Part shown: positions 16,946-25,182 of the stretch, piece by piece
Layout: each line of letters opens with the position of its first letter
How positions within the stretch are numbered: the first letter of the stretch is position 1
Notes under the pieces: generated by a model
Told to the model about the DNA's origin: nothing
Seen by the model: the letters and a program-made list of their open reading frames with translations, nothing else
Databases searched by the model: none
NCBI GenBank assembly: GCA_021372355.1
Contig: JAJFUQ010000005.1
Coordinates: 79,825-143,824 of the forward strand
Length of the DNA stretch: 64,000 nucleotides
Reading direction: 5' to 3'
Source of the DNA: Nocardiaceae bacterium
GTDB taxonomy: Bacteria > Actinomycetota > Actinomycetes > Mycobacteriales > Mycobacteriaceae
Made by a program: the position numbers and the translations under genes

Positions 16946-18388
16946 CTAGCGCGTGTCGCTGTCGATGAGCATCTTGCCGCTCTTCATGACGATGTGGAAC
17001 GTGAGCGACTTGGTGGTTCCGCCCGCGGTCAGACTTGCGAGGGTCACATCGATCGAACCGTCGGATTGGTTCGGACTGGGCACCTGAATGTTCCGGTAAT
17101 TGGTGACCCCGTGCGCCTTCCAGTAGGTGACGAACTCATCCTGGGACCCGTAGACCTTCTGGGCGGCCGGAGTCAGCATGTCCCACGACTGAGCGATGGT
17201 CGACGAACCGGAGATCAGATTCGTGTAGAACGAATCGATCAGAGTGGCCGCCGCGCCGCCGTTGACGGTGCCGTCGCTCTCCGTCTTGCCGAGGTCGTCG
17301 GTCTGCTCTGTCCCGTTGCCCAGCCCGAGACCGGCGATGCCGCCGTCGAGGTTGCTGATACCCCAGATGACGCCACCGAGCGCTACGAGCACGGCAATGA
17401 CTGCAGCCAGATATCCAAGCCCGGTTCGACGCTTCGGCTTCACCACGGGATACGGCTCACGCGGGGTGGCGTATCCGGCGTTCGCAATAGGTCGACCGAC
17501 GGGGATCGGCTGCTGGATGTGGGCCGTTCGCTGGGTCGGCATCACCTGCGTCGCCGTCGCCTTGACCGGCCCGGCGTTGACGAACTGCGCGAGGGCGTTC
17601 TCGGTCTCCTGCATCGACGGGCGATTCCGGGGATCGGGATCGAGCAGTGCCGTCATCAGATCGGTCGCCGGTCCGGCGCGGTGCGGAGTGCTCACCTGCC
17701 CGTTGGCTGCGGCATAGAGAATCGCGAGTGGGTTCTCCTTGAGCCCGTACGGCGGCTCCCCTTCGAGTGCATGGAAAAGCGTTGCACCCAAACCGAATAC
17801 GTCGGAGGCGGGCGTCGGCTCGGCGCCGCGCGCGATCTCCGGCGGGATGTACGCAGCGGTACCGGAGACGAGTCCGGTCGCGGTGAGGGTGGTGTCGCCG
17901 ACGGCCTTCGAGATTCCGAAGTCGGTGATCTTCACCTTGCCGTGGTCGTCGATGAGGATGTTGCCGGGCTTGACGTCACGGTGGACCAACCCGGCCTTGT
18001 GTGCGGCAGCGAGCGCGGCGGCCGCCTGACGACCGATCTGCGCGACCTCGGAAAGCGGCAGCCTGGACCGCCTCGCGAGGATCTGCGACATGCTCTTGCC
18101 TTCGAAGTACTCCATCACCAGGCACGGATCGCCGTTGCTCTCGGTGATGTCGAAGAACACGATCGCGTTCGGGTGCTGCAGCTTCGACGCATTGCGCGCC
18201 TCGCGGATCGCGCGCTGGCGAATCAGTTCGCGCTCGGAGTCCGGGAGGCTCGGCTGAATCGGGATCTGCTTGATGGCGACGACGCGGCCGAGGCGCTCAT
18301 CAATCGCGCGCCAGACAACACCAGTACCGCCACTGCCGATCCGTTCGACAAGGCGGTAATGACCCGCGATTACCTGGCTGGATTCGAT
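16946..18388 (-). CDS. membrane-anchored Ser/Thr protein kinase (Pkn type), no canonical start codon
   Basis: Read from an ATC at 18386-18388, the protein has 480 residues: P-loop GSGGTGVVW, VAIK lysine, GLVHRDVKPGN catalytic loop, ITDFGISKA, a proline-rich linker, one membrane span (LGYLAAVIAVLVALGGVIWGI) and an extracytoplasmic tail of about 140 residues. The kinase domain is complete, but the frame between the upstream TGA (18440-18442) and GTG 18160 contains no ATG, GTG or TTG. GTG 18160 would delete the P-loop and Lys. GGAGAG at 18394-18399 is correctly spaced for ATC 18388 (GTC 18391 is the alternative). So the start is non-AUG, or there is a frameshift or base error; ATG 18434 lies in another frame. 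Divergent from the sigma factor gene. Confidence 0.75.
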   Translation of the reverse strand: MESSQVIAGHYRLVERIGSGGTGVVWRAIDERLGRVVAIKQIPIQPSLPDSERELIRQRAIREARNASKLQHPNAIVFFDITESNGDPCLVMEYFEGKSMSQILARRSRLPLSEVAQIGRQAAAALAAAHKAGLVHRDVKPGNILIDDHGKVKITDFGISKAVGDTTLTATGLVSGTAAYIPPEIARGAEPTPASDVFGLGATLFHALEGEPPYGLKENPLAILYAAANGQVSTPHRAGPATDLMTALLDPDPRNRPSMQETENALAQFVNAGPVKATATQVMPTQRTAHIQQPIPVGRPIANAGYATPREPYPVVKPKRRTGLGYLAAVIAVLVALGGVIWGISNLDGGIAGLGLGNGTEQTDDLGKTESDGTVNGGAAATLIDSFYTNLISGSSTIAQSWDMLTPAAQKVYGSQDEFVTYWKAHGVTNYRNIQVPSPNQSDGSIDVTLASLTAGGTTKSLTFHIVMKSGKMLIDSDTR

Positions 18389-18393
18389 GACGT

Positions 18394-18399
18394 CTCTCC
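18394..18399 (-). promoter_or_regulatory. Shine-Dalgarno that marks the kinase start
   Basis: GGAGAG on the minus strand, 5 bases before ATC 18388 and 2 bases before GTC 18391. It is the only good ribosome site in front of the intact kinase N-lobe, and is the main reason for placing the start there although no standard start codon follows. Confidence 0.5.
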
Positions 18400-18497
18400 G
18401 GTTCTGGTCTTCGATCGTCGATTGTACGGGCCATGCCGGTCAGACTGTGCCCCACGACGCGTTACGGTTGGGCCCGAATCGGCAAAGAAAGAGGGTC

Positions 18498-18980
18498 ATG
18501 GCCGAGTTCGCCGACGTCTATCGCACACATGTGACACCGGTGTGGCGATACGTGCGCGCTCACGTGCCATCCGACCCAGATGCCGAGGATGTGACGAGCG
18601 AAGTGTTCACGCAGGCCATGCGGTCGTGGGCTCAGTACGACTCCACGCGCGGCCCGGTCGCGGCCTGGCTGACGGGAATCGCACGCAACTGTTTGGCCGC
18701 CTGGTGGCGTAAGCGAGGTCACGAATTTCCCTTCGACGGGGAGGCCGTCGACTCCCCCGCACCGGATGATCCGGAGGGCATCGTCCTCGCTCGCGCCGGG
18801 GCCGAGGACCTCCGCCGGCTCCTGCGGCACTTGACCGCGAAAGAACGCGAAGCCGTCGCGCTGCGCTTCGGGTCGGAGATGACCTCGGAGCAGATCGGCG
18901 CGACCATGGGAATCTCGGCGACCGCCGCGCGAATGCTCGTCTATCGCGCCGTCGGCAAGCTGCGGGAGGTGATGAAGTGA
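18498..18980 (+). CDS. ECF-type RNA polymerase sigma factor
   Basis: A 160-residue sigma-70 family protein with region 2 (YRTHVTPVWRYV...DAEDVTSEVF) and region 4 (LTAKEREAVALRF, then MTSEQIGATMGISATAARMLVYRA). Start ATG 18498 follows AGAGGGTC. The stop overlaps the next GTG by four bases, so it is translationally coupled to a membrane protein, the position normally held by an anti-sigma factor. Divergent from the kinase gene; both could share a control region. Confidence 0.88.
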   Translation: MAEFADVYRTHVTPVWRYVRAHVPSDPDAEDVTSEVFTQAMRSWAQYDSTRGPVAAWLTGIARNCLAAWWRKRGHEFPFDGEAVDSPAPDDPEGIVLARAGAEDLRRLLRHLTAKEREAVALRFGSEMTSEQIGATMGISATAARMLVYRAVGKLREVMK

Positions 18981-19507
18981 CACCCGAAGAACTGGAGAAC
19001 GAGATTTCCCAGGCCCTGGCCGGTAAATCCGCAGATCCCGCGTTGACCTGGCTCGCGTCCGAATTCCGTACGGAACCGCCCGCTCGCCTGCGTCGAAGGA
19101 TCGGCCGGATGGTGTGGCTGCGGCGGTGGTCAGCGGCGCAAGTGGCCGCCGCAGTGCTCGGCGTCGTGCTGTTCTGGCATGGCCTCAGCTCGATCGCTCT
19201 GGGCCCGTGGATCGCCACGAACATCGGTGAGCCCTACGCCCCGCACGCCACCCTCGAAGGCGGACTCGCCGCTATGGCCGTCGGCACGGTCGCGATCGCG
19301 TGTCTCCTTCGCCGCGAGTGGTTGCCGGTGACGTTGCTGGCCGCCGTGCCTCTCGGTCTTGCCTACGGCGCCCACGGTGTCACGGAAGTCGGTGTCTTCG
19401 CGTGGGGCGCGGTCTTCCATCTCACCGAGGGAATCGCCGCGATCGCAGTTCTCTACTTCTGGTGGCGCACGTCACGTTACAGACGGCGGGGTACGCGCAA
19501 AGACTAG
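18977..19507 (+). CDS. membrane protein coupled to the ECF sigma factor (possible anti-sigma)
   Basis: A 176-residue protein: about 50 cytosolic residues (EELENEISQALAG...), then four hydrophobic segments and a basic tail. Start GTG 18977 overlaps the sigma stop. The arrangement suits an anti-sigma factor, with the short acidic N-terminal region as the sigma-binding part, but no zinc anti-sigma HxxxCxxC motif is present. Function therefore inferred from position only. Confidence 0.7.
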   Translation: MTPEELENEISQALAGKSADPALTWLASEFRTEPPARLRRRIGRMVWLRRWSAAQVAAAVLGVVLFWHGLSSIALGPWIATNIGEPYAPHATLEGGLAAMAVGTVAIACLLRREWLPVTLLAAVPLGLAYGAHGVTEVGVFAWGAVFHLTEGIAAIAVLYFWWRTSRYRRRGTRKD

Positions 19508-19509
19508 GT

Positions 19510-19941
19510 GTGAACACCTTACGAACGGCGATCCCGACCTGGGCTCGGGTGGCTTTGGGAATCACTGCGATTCCACACCTCGTGACCGGATTCTGGGCAG
19601 TGCTGGCACCCGCCAATTGGTACGCGAACTATCCCGGTTTCGGCGAGCCTCTGGTCGCCGCCGAACCGCCCTTCAATGCTCATCTCGCAAGCGACGCCGG
19701 AGTCGGTTTCCTCGCGGTCGGTGTGCTGCTGCTCCTGGCCGCGATCGTCGGGGACCGCGTCCTCACGCTTGCCACCGCGGCTGTGCTGTTCGTTTTCTCG
19801 GCTCCGCACCTGGTCTTCCACCTGCTGAATCGTGGCGACTTGAGCACTACGGGATTCCTCACCGGCATCGTGGGTCTCGTCGTGTCCATCATCCTGCCGG
19901 TCGTTCTCGTCCTCACCATCAAAGTCACCGAAGGAGACTGA
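19510..19941 (+). CDS. small integral membrane protein
   Basis: A 143-residue protein with four predicted membrane spans (ARVALGITAIPHLVTGFWAVL, VGFLAVGVLLLLAAIVG, TLATAAVLFVFSAPHLVFHLL, and a final TGIVGLVVSIILPVVLVLTI). Start GTG 19510 lies directly behind the preceding stop, so it is part of the sigma operon. No known family is recognised beyond a general small membrane protein. Confidence 0.7.
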   Translation: MNTLRTAIPTWARVALGITAIPHLVTGFWAVLAPANWYANYPGFGEPLVAAEPPFNAHLASDAGVGFLAVGVLLLLAAIVGDRVLTLATAAVLFVFSAPHLVFHLLNRGDLSTTGFLTGIVGLVVSIILPVVLVLTIKVTEGD

Positions 19942-19945
19942 CCCC

Positions 19946-20491
19946 ATGCGCGCTCTCAAGAAGATGTGGAAGTACACGAAGGTCATGGCGAAGGCCAAGC
20001 GGAATCGCTCGGACATCTTCAAGTGGCTCATCCGCCGGCCGCTGATCGGGTTTGCCTACTTCATCTACGAGGTCGGTCTGATGTTCAGCAACCGGATGGA
20101 CCCCAAGCTGAAGCAACTCGCGGAGATGAAGGCCGCGGCGATGGTGAACTGCGAGTTCTGCATCGACATCGCGTCGGCCCTCGGCCACGTCTCGGGCATG
20201 ACCGAGCAGCAGATCCTCGACCTCCCCCGCTACCGCGACAGCGACGCGTACACCGATGTCGAGAAGCTCGTCATCTCGTTCGCCGAAGCGATCACGCGAA
20301 CTCCGGCCATCAACATCGAGGACATCCGCGAGGAACTTCTCACCCACTTCACCAAGGGTCAGGTCGCCGAACTCGCTGCCGCAATCGTGTGGGAGAACCA
20401 GCGTGCTCGCCTCAACCAGGCACTCGGTGTTCGCCCGACCGGGATGGCCGAGGGAATGGTGTGCATGATCCCGGAGCGTCCGGCGCAGTAA
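19946..20491 (+). CDS. AhpD-like/carboxymuconolactone decarboxylase family protein
   Basis: A 181-residue helical protein with the AhpD-type redox motif NCEFCIDIASALG (C-x-x-C followed by the helix that supplies the partner His region). AhpD-like proteins use this pair for thiol-based peroxide or radical chemistry. It starts with ATG 19946 behind GGAG, 4 bases after the previous gene, and closes the sigma operon at a strong terminator. The combination suggests a redox-stress regulon (inference). Confidence 0.85.
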   Translation: MRALKKMWKYTKVMAKAKRNRSDIFKWLIRRPLIGFAYFIYEVGLMFSNRMDPKLKQLAEMKAAAMVNCEFCIDIASALGHVSGMTEQQILDLPRYRDSDAYTDVEKLVISFAEAITRTPAINIEDIREELLTHFTKGQVAELAAAIVWENQRARLNQALGVRPTGMAEGMVCMIPERPAQ

Positions 20492-20500
20492 TAACGCACT

Positions 20501-20547
20501 GATCGTGACGATTGGCCTGCAAAACCCGCAGGCTAATCGTCACGATC
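20501..20547. terminator. bidirectional terminator
   Basis: A 20-base stem (20501-20520 with 20528-20547) pairing throughout with one G-U, and a loop of 7 bases beginning AAAA. It sits between the convergent AhpD-like and MBL genes and should stop transcription from both sides. Confidence 0.8.
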
Positions 20548-20551
20548 GCGC

Positions 20552-21328
20552 TCAGGCCGTCTCCCGCGCATGCTCGTAAAGGTCCGGATCGTGGGCACAC
20601 ACGACCAACAGCCGGGGCTCACGGCGTTGATGCAGTTCCGCCAGCCGTTCCTGACTCGCGCGGAGAGCCGTGAGGTCATGCGCGACCACTCGTTCCTGGA
20701 GGGCGAGCACCGGCGAAACCTTGCCCCGTCCCTCGACGACGCTCCAGTGGTAGAAGGCATCGCCTGCATGCAGAACCCATCGATGACCCGCGTCGACCGC
20801 GATCGCGGCGTGACCGCGGGAGTGGCCGGGCAGCGAAACCATGACGATGCCGTCGAGCAGTTCCTTCGCGGCCGCGAATCCCTGCCACGCCTCACCAGCA
20901 GGCTCGTGCTCGACGAGTTTGGCGTTCAAGGCCCAGCGCGTGTGCTGGTAGCGAGCCCGTTCCATCAACTGCTTCGGCTTGCGAACCGCCTGCGCCTCGG
21001 TCTTCGTCACGTGCAGCGTCGCATCCGGGAAGTCCGACGCCCCGCCGACGTGATCGCCGTCGAGGTGTGTGAGGACGATATGGCGCACATCATTCGGGCT
21101 GTGCCCAAGCCGTTTCAGGTGAGCCACCGCCGTTTCCTCGCGATCCAGCGTGGGTCGAGAAACGAAACGGATCGGACCGACGCGACTCCCTGGATAGGCG
21201 ATGTCATCCAGCCCGAATCCGGAATCGATGAGGACGAGACCGTTCGCTGTTTCCACGAGCAGGACGTGGCAGACGAGGTGCGCACCCGGATAGTGCATGG
21301 TTCCGCAGTTGAGGTGGTGAACCTTCAT
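20552..21328 (-). CDS. metallo-beta-lactamase-fold hydrolase (AHL-lactonase-like)
   Basis: A 258-residue MBL-fold protein. The metal-site motif is LTHLDGDHVGG, where the second His of HxHxDH is replaced by Asp, a variant common in one branch of these hydrolases. Later ligands are in PGHSRGH and LHAGDAFYH. The overall arrangement (N-terminal LIDSGFG, metal motif, PGHS, GDA) is that of N-acyl-homoserine-lactonase-like proteins, but the real substrate is not shown. Start ATG 21328. Soluble, single gene bounded by a bidirectional terminator. Confidence 0.85.
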   Translation of the reverse strand: MKVHHLNCGTMHYPGAHLVCHVLLVETANGLVLIDSGFGLDDIAYPGSRVGPIRFVSRPTLDREETAVAHLKRLGHSPNDVRHIVLTHLDGDHVGGASDFPDATLHVTKTEAQAVRKPKQLMERARYQHTRWALNAKLVEHEPAGEAWQGFAAAKELLDGIVMVSLPGHSRGHAAIAVDAGHRWVLHAGDAFYHWSVVEGRGKVSPVLALQERVVAHDLTALRASQERLAELHQRREPRLLVVCAHDPDLYEHARETA

Positions 21329-21353
21329 AGCCCATTCTGCGTCGCGAGGTCAT

Positions 21354-21782
21354 TCAGTCGAGGCAGAACTCATTCCCCTCCGGATCGGCCATGACGATGT
21401 GGCCACCCTGGAGCGGCGGCGCCGGCTCGAATCGCGACAACCGCGTCGCCCCCAACGAAACCAGCCTCATGCATTCTTTTTCCAAGGCCGCCATTCGCTC
21501 GTCGCCCGACAAACCCGGCGCAGCGCGAACGTCGAGGTGAACGCGGTTCTTCGCGGTCTTCCCCTCGGTCACTTTCTGAAAGAAGATCCTCGGCCCGTCC
21601 CCCACGATCGCCGACGCGTCATTGCGCCGCTCAGGTGGCACACCGAACGCGTCCAGAGCCGCATCCCAGCTGTCGAAACCCGATGGCGGATCCTGGATGC
21701 GATACCCGAGCACCTCGGCCCAGAACTGTGCCAGACCGGCTGGATCGGCGGCATCGAACGTCACTTGAATCTCGCGAGACAT
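21354..21782 (-). CDS. VOC (glyoxalase/bleomycin-resistance-like) protein
   Basis: A 142-residue protein with the vicinal-oxygen-chelate fold: VTFDAADPAGLAQFWAEVLGY at the N-terminus and GGHIVMADPEGNEFCLD at the C-terminus, the usual paired beta-alpha-beta landmarks. HLDV and EFCLD would carry metal ligands. Substrate unknown. Start ATG 21782 is close to the divergent membrane-protein gene. Confidence 0.85.
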   Translation of the reverse strand: MSREIQVTFDAADPAGLAQFWAEVLGYRIQDPPSGFDSWDAALDAFGVPPERRNDASAIVGDGPRIFFQKVTEGKTAKNRVHLDVRAAPGLSGDERMAALEKECMRLVSLGATRLSRFEPAPPLQGGHIVMADPEGNEFCLD

Positions 21783-21858
21783 GCGTTCAGCCTGCCATCC
21801 AGAACCGCTCCATAGTCGTCGACTTGGGTGCAGTCTGGAGGTACGGAGGTTCTCCAGA

Positions 21859-22563
21859 ATGAGCTGGACCCACGAGTCGGAAACGCCCGCACGCTCGCGA
21901 CAGATCGTGCTGGTGTCTCTGCTGTGTGCCGCGGCGGTCTTCTATTCGACGTGGATTCTCGAATTCGTGCTGTTCGATGTCGAGTCTCCGGTCGGGTACG
22001 TCAGCGAACTCTCGGCCCGCGGCCAACCGTTCTCTTGGTTGTTCCGCACAGGCGACTTCCTCGGTGGCGTTGCTGCGGGCCTGGCCGCGTTACTCGTATT
22101 GCGGCGACGCCCGATGCCGGTGCTCAATGTGATCGCGTGGGTGGGTATGGCCGCCTTCGGTTGGTTCACCGTTCTCGACTCGCTTCTGCCGATGTCGTGT
22201 GCTCCGCACTCGGACCCGCAATGTGCTGCCCGACTTGCCGCACATGAACCCCTGACCGACCAGATCCATCTGCTGACCAGCACTGTCTCTACCGGCGGTG
22301 CGATCGTGTCGATGCTGGCCTTCACGGCCATCACCCTCAAACGCCCGGCGCGATGGCTGTTCTCCCGAACCTGCGCCTTCGCGGCGACCGGGCTCATGGT
22401 GGTGTCGACGGTGTGGACGTTGGCGGCCGTCGCTCTCGACAGTCTCGGCAAGCCGGCCGATCTTGGAACCGCACAACGCGTGCAACTCCTTACGATTACG
22501 ACGTGGCTTGTCTACGCCGCCGCGACGATGGTCCTGGCGAGGCGGAACCTGAGGGTTCGATGA
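21859..22563 (+). CDS. DUF998-like integral membrane protein
   Basis: A 234-residue protein with six predicted membrane spans, starting at ATG 21859 after GGAGGTTCT. The segment VSELSARGQPFSWLFRTGDFLGG and the overall spacing resemble DUF998 membrane proteins of unknown function. Two loop Cys (MSCAPHSDPQC) may form a disulfide outside the cell. The stop overlaps the next start (ATGA), so it is coupled to the alpha/beta hydrolase. Confidence 0.75.
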   Translation: MSWTHESETPARSRQIVLVSLLCAAAVFYSTWILEFVLFDVESPVGYVSELSARGQPFSWLFRTGDFLGGVAAGLAALLVLRRRPMPVLNVIAWVGMAAFGWFTVLDSLLPMSCAPHSDPQCAARLAAHEPLTDQIHLLTSTVSTGGAIVSMLAFTAITLKRPARWLFSRTCAFAATGLMVVSTVWTLAAVALDSLGKPADLGTAQRVQLLTITTWLVYAAATMVLARRNLRVR

Positions 22564-23264
22564 TCGACGTGCCCGGCGGACGACTGCACGTCGTCATCGA
22601 CGGGACGGGACCCCCGGTCATTTTGTGCAGCGGGCTGGGCGGCCGCTCGTTCGACTGGGACGACGTCGCCAGCCGTTTGGCGGACCGTAGGGTCATCAGA
22701 TTCGACCGTCCGGGAGTCGGTGGCAGCCCAGACGACGGCGAGTTCCCCACCGTCGCCGGCGAGGCACGACGCATCGCATCTGTGCTCACCGCACTGAGGA
22801 TCGACAAGGCCGATGTGGTCGGTCATTCGATGGGCGGCTTCTATGCCGAAGGCTTCGCGCGGCTTTACCCCGATCGTTGCGGGCACCTAGTGCTCCTCGA
22901 TTCGAGCGTCCCCGACCAGCGGCCGGTCCTTCCCCGGCGCTGGCGGCTCGCCGTTGCCCGCGCCGTCGCGTCGGTGGCTCGAACCAAGACCGGCACATTC
23001 CTCGCGGCGGTCGTCCGCGAGTACGTTGCCTACCCCGAGCTGTGCAACGAGATTCGGCAACTGCGCCGGGACGCCCCGTTACCGGTTGCTACGCACGTCG
23101 CGATGGCCGACACCGGACGTTTCAGCCTGCTCGGTCGACGCTGGCTCCGCCTACAACAAGACCTCTCGCGCGAACTGAACGCCGAATTCACCGTGATCAG
23201 TCCGTCCGGGCATCGAGTGATGATCGATCAACCCGACGCGGTCGCGGCTCTGTTCACCGCATGA
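22560..23264 (+). CDS. alpha/beta-fold hydrolase
   Basis: A 234-residue hydrolase beginning at ATG 22560, which overlaps the upstream stop by four bases. The oxyanion region is CSGLGGRSFDW, the nucleophile elbow is VGHSMGGF (Ser), and SGHRVMIDQPD near the C-terminus supplies the His. It looks like a small-molecule esterase or lactonase. The frame runs open into the upstream gene, but that part is a shadow. Substrate not predictable. Confidence 0.88.
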   Translation: MIDVPGGRLHVVIDGTGPPVILCSGLGGRSFDWDDVASRLADRRVIRFDRPGVGGSPDDGEFPTVAGEARRIASVLTALRIDKADVVGHSMGGFYAEGFARLYPDRCGHLVLLDSSVPDQRPVLPRRWRLAVARAVASVARTKTGTFLAAVVREYVAYPELCNEIRQLRRDAPLPVATHVAMADTGRFSLLGRRWLRLQQDLSRELNAEFTVISPSGHRVMIDQPDAVAALFTA

Positions 23265-23265
23265 G

Positions 23266-23302
23266 AAAGTTCCCCGCACCTCAACGAGGTACGGGGAACT
23301 TT
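23266..23302. terminator. bidirectional terminator at the end of cluster B
   Basis: AAAGTTCCCCGCACCTC (23266-23282) pairs with 23286-23302 with one mismatch and a 3-base loop; a T-run follows on the + strand. It separates the alpha/beta hydrolase from the convergent dioxygenase gene of cluster B. Confidence 0.85.
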
Positions 23303-23317
23303 TCAGTCAGCTAGGAC

Positions 23318-25138
23318 TCAGAGGTCCCAGGGCATGTACGCCTTGACCGTGTCCGCGAGGCGGACAATCGGGTTCGGCTTGCCCGGTACCGGAGAACCGA
23401 GTTCGGCCCACGGCGCGAACATCCGGTCCGCGCTGCCGATGACCGGCTCGAGCTCCGGGTAGTGGCGCAGCAGCACGTCCTTCATGCCGTTGTTGTTGAC
23501 CCAGTCGAAACCGACCTTCGTGTAGACCTCCGGACGGAAGTCCTTGGTGAAGAAGCGGTCACTCTTGAGTCGACGCGACGCCATGACGATGAAGATGCGG
23601 AACGCCGTGTCCGAGAAGCCGAAGCCCTTCGGCGGCATTTCTGCCTGCATACCGATCTGCAGGTCGACGCTGTCGATGTCGCCCTTGTACACATCCGCGA
23701 TCTCACGTGCCCACTGCTTGTTCGGGGTGATTTCGTCGAACGTCTTCCGACGCGGCATCCGGAGCGCCTCGCGGAAGTCGTTGTAGCGCGGGACGCCACG
23801 CTCACGGTCGCGGACGATGTCGAGCGTTGCGAGGTCGGTGATCTGACCGTCGACGCGCTTGAGGTTGCGCAGCGCGTTCGGGTAGTTGTGCAGGCACACC
23901 GCGCCGGCACTGGCCTTACCGATCGAGTACCACTGGTCGCCCAGCGGCATGCTGTCCATGAACCCACGGGTGTGGGCGCCCTGAAGCTCGGTGAAGTACG
24001 CCGACGACGTCAGCTCTCCGCTCTCGAGCGAGTAGAACTCCCAGTCGTCCGGAACCAGCGGGTGCATGCGGTACACCGACACGAACTCTTCGGTCAGGGA
24101 GAACGGCGCCGAGTGGTGGTCGGTCGAGGAACCGACGATTCCCGACAGTGCCTCGCTGTCGCCGACGCGGCCGAGCTTGTCCTTGAAGGTCTCGCCCAGC
24201 GCGCCGTACCAGTTGGCGTTCATACCGATCTGCAGCGCCGGGTGACGCAGGACCGTCGTGGTCCACTCCACGGTGTGGATCTTGGCGATGAGGGCCGAGA
24301 CAACGAGGACACCGAGCTCGTACAGACGCTGGTCGTTGAGTTCGGGGTATGCCTTCTTCAGCTCGCCGACGACGTGGTTGTGCTCACGCGAGAACAGCGT
24401 GTGGAGAAGACCCGGGCCGAACCAGTAGTTGTCCTGGAATCCGGTGAGGTCGACACCCGGGGTGTCACTCTTGAAGAGGCGGCCGTCGTCGTCGACCTTG
24501 ATCTTGCCGTCGACGAACGTACGCATCTTGTTGGTCCGGTCGATACCCGACCCGTAGATCTGCGAGCCGTACCACCAGTGGGTTTCCTGGTTCGCGAAAA
24601 CCGGAGCCGGCTTGCCGTCTTCGATCTCACCGCCGTTCATCGGGATGGTCTCCCGGATGCGCATCGGGTTCTCGGGGAAGTCGTCGCCGTCCTTCAGCGG
24701 GATCTCGATGTTGCGACCCTCGATGCCGTCGCCGTGGAAGAACCAGTTGTGGTTCTCGAACTGCAGCCACGCCGCACCGAGCGCGTTGAGGATGCCGGCC
24801 GGCTTGAAGGTGTCGCGAGCCATGAGCGTACGGCTGATGACGCGGGGGTCGGGATCGAGGAGACGCTTCTTGTTGACGATGGTCTTCTCGATCGGGACGT
24901 TGCGGCCGAAGCCGGTGCCGCGGGCACCCATGTGCGGGCAGCCACCGAGGTCGTTGTACGTCCCTTCCGGGGTCCGTGCCGCCACGGCTTCGGCGGGGGC
25001 TTCCTTCGGAAGACCATTCGCGGGACGGATGTCCGGCGCCTCGTAGAGGTTCTTCTCGCGCAGGTCGTCACGGGCTCCGGACAGCGCCTTGAGCTGCAGG
25101 AGCAGGCTCGGGTTCTCGTACCACTGGCGGTCGCTCAT
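23318..25138 (-). CDS. alpha-dioxygenase-like heme peroxidase (cluster B)
   Basis: A 606-residue paralogue of the cluster A enzyme. The two share a run of 69 identical residues around the distal-His region, and the catalytic VYRMHPL segment is unchanged (Tyr356, His359; probable distal His130). Start ATG 25138 follows AAAGGAAAG. Differences from copy A include WWY in place of WWD at residue 190 and small insertions of Gly. It should also oxygenate a fatty acid, perhaps with a different substrate or regulation. Third gene of cluster B, 44 bases after the P450, ended by a strong terminator; no SRPBCC gene follows. Confidence 0.88.
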   Translation of the reverse strand: MSDRQWYENPSLLLQLKALSGARDDLREKNLYEAPDIRPANGLPKEAPAEAVAARTPEGTYNDLGGCPHMGARGTGFGRNVPIEKTIVNKKRLLDPDPRVISRTLMARDTFKPAGILNALGAAWLQFENHNWFFHGDGIEGRNIEIPLKDGDDFPENPMRIRETIPMNGGEIEDGKPAPVFANQETHWWYGSQIYGSGIDRTNKMRTFVDGKIKVDDDGRLFKSDTPGVDLTGFQDNYWFGPGLLHTLFSREHNHVVGELKKAYPELNDQRLYELGVLVVSALIAKIHTVEWTTTVLRHPALQIGMNANWYGALGETFKDKLGRVGDSEALSGIVGSSTDHHSAPFSLTEEFVSVYRMHPLVPDDWEFYSLESGELTSSAYFTELQGAHTRGFMDSMPLGDQWYSIGKASAGAVCLHNYPNALRNLKRVDGQITDLATLDIVRDRERGVPRYNDFREALRMPRRKTFDEITPNKQWAREIADVYKGDIDSVDLQIGMQAEMPPKGFGFSDTAFRIFIVMASRRLKSDRFFTKDFRPEVYTKVGFDWVNNNGMKDVLLRHYPELEPVIGSADRMFAPWAELGSPVPGKPNPIVRLADTVKAYMPWDL

Positions 25139-25182
25139 TGTTTTCTTTCCTTTGGGGGGTGGTTGTGCAGTGGGGCTGGGGT

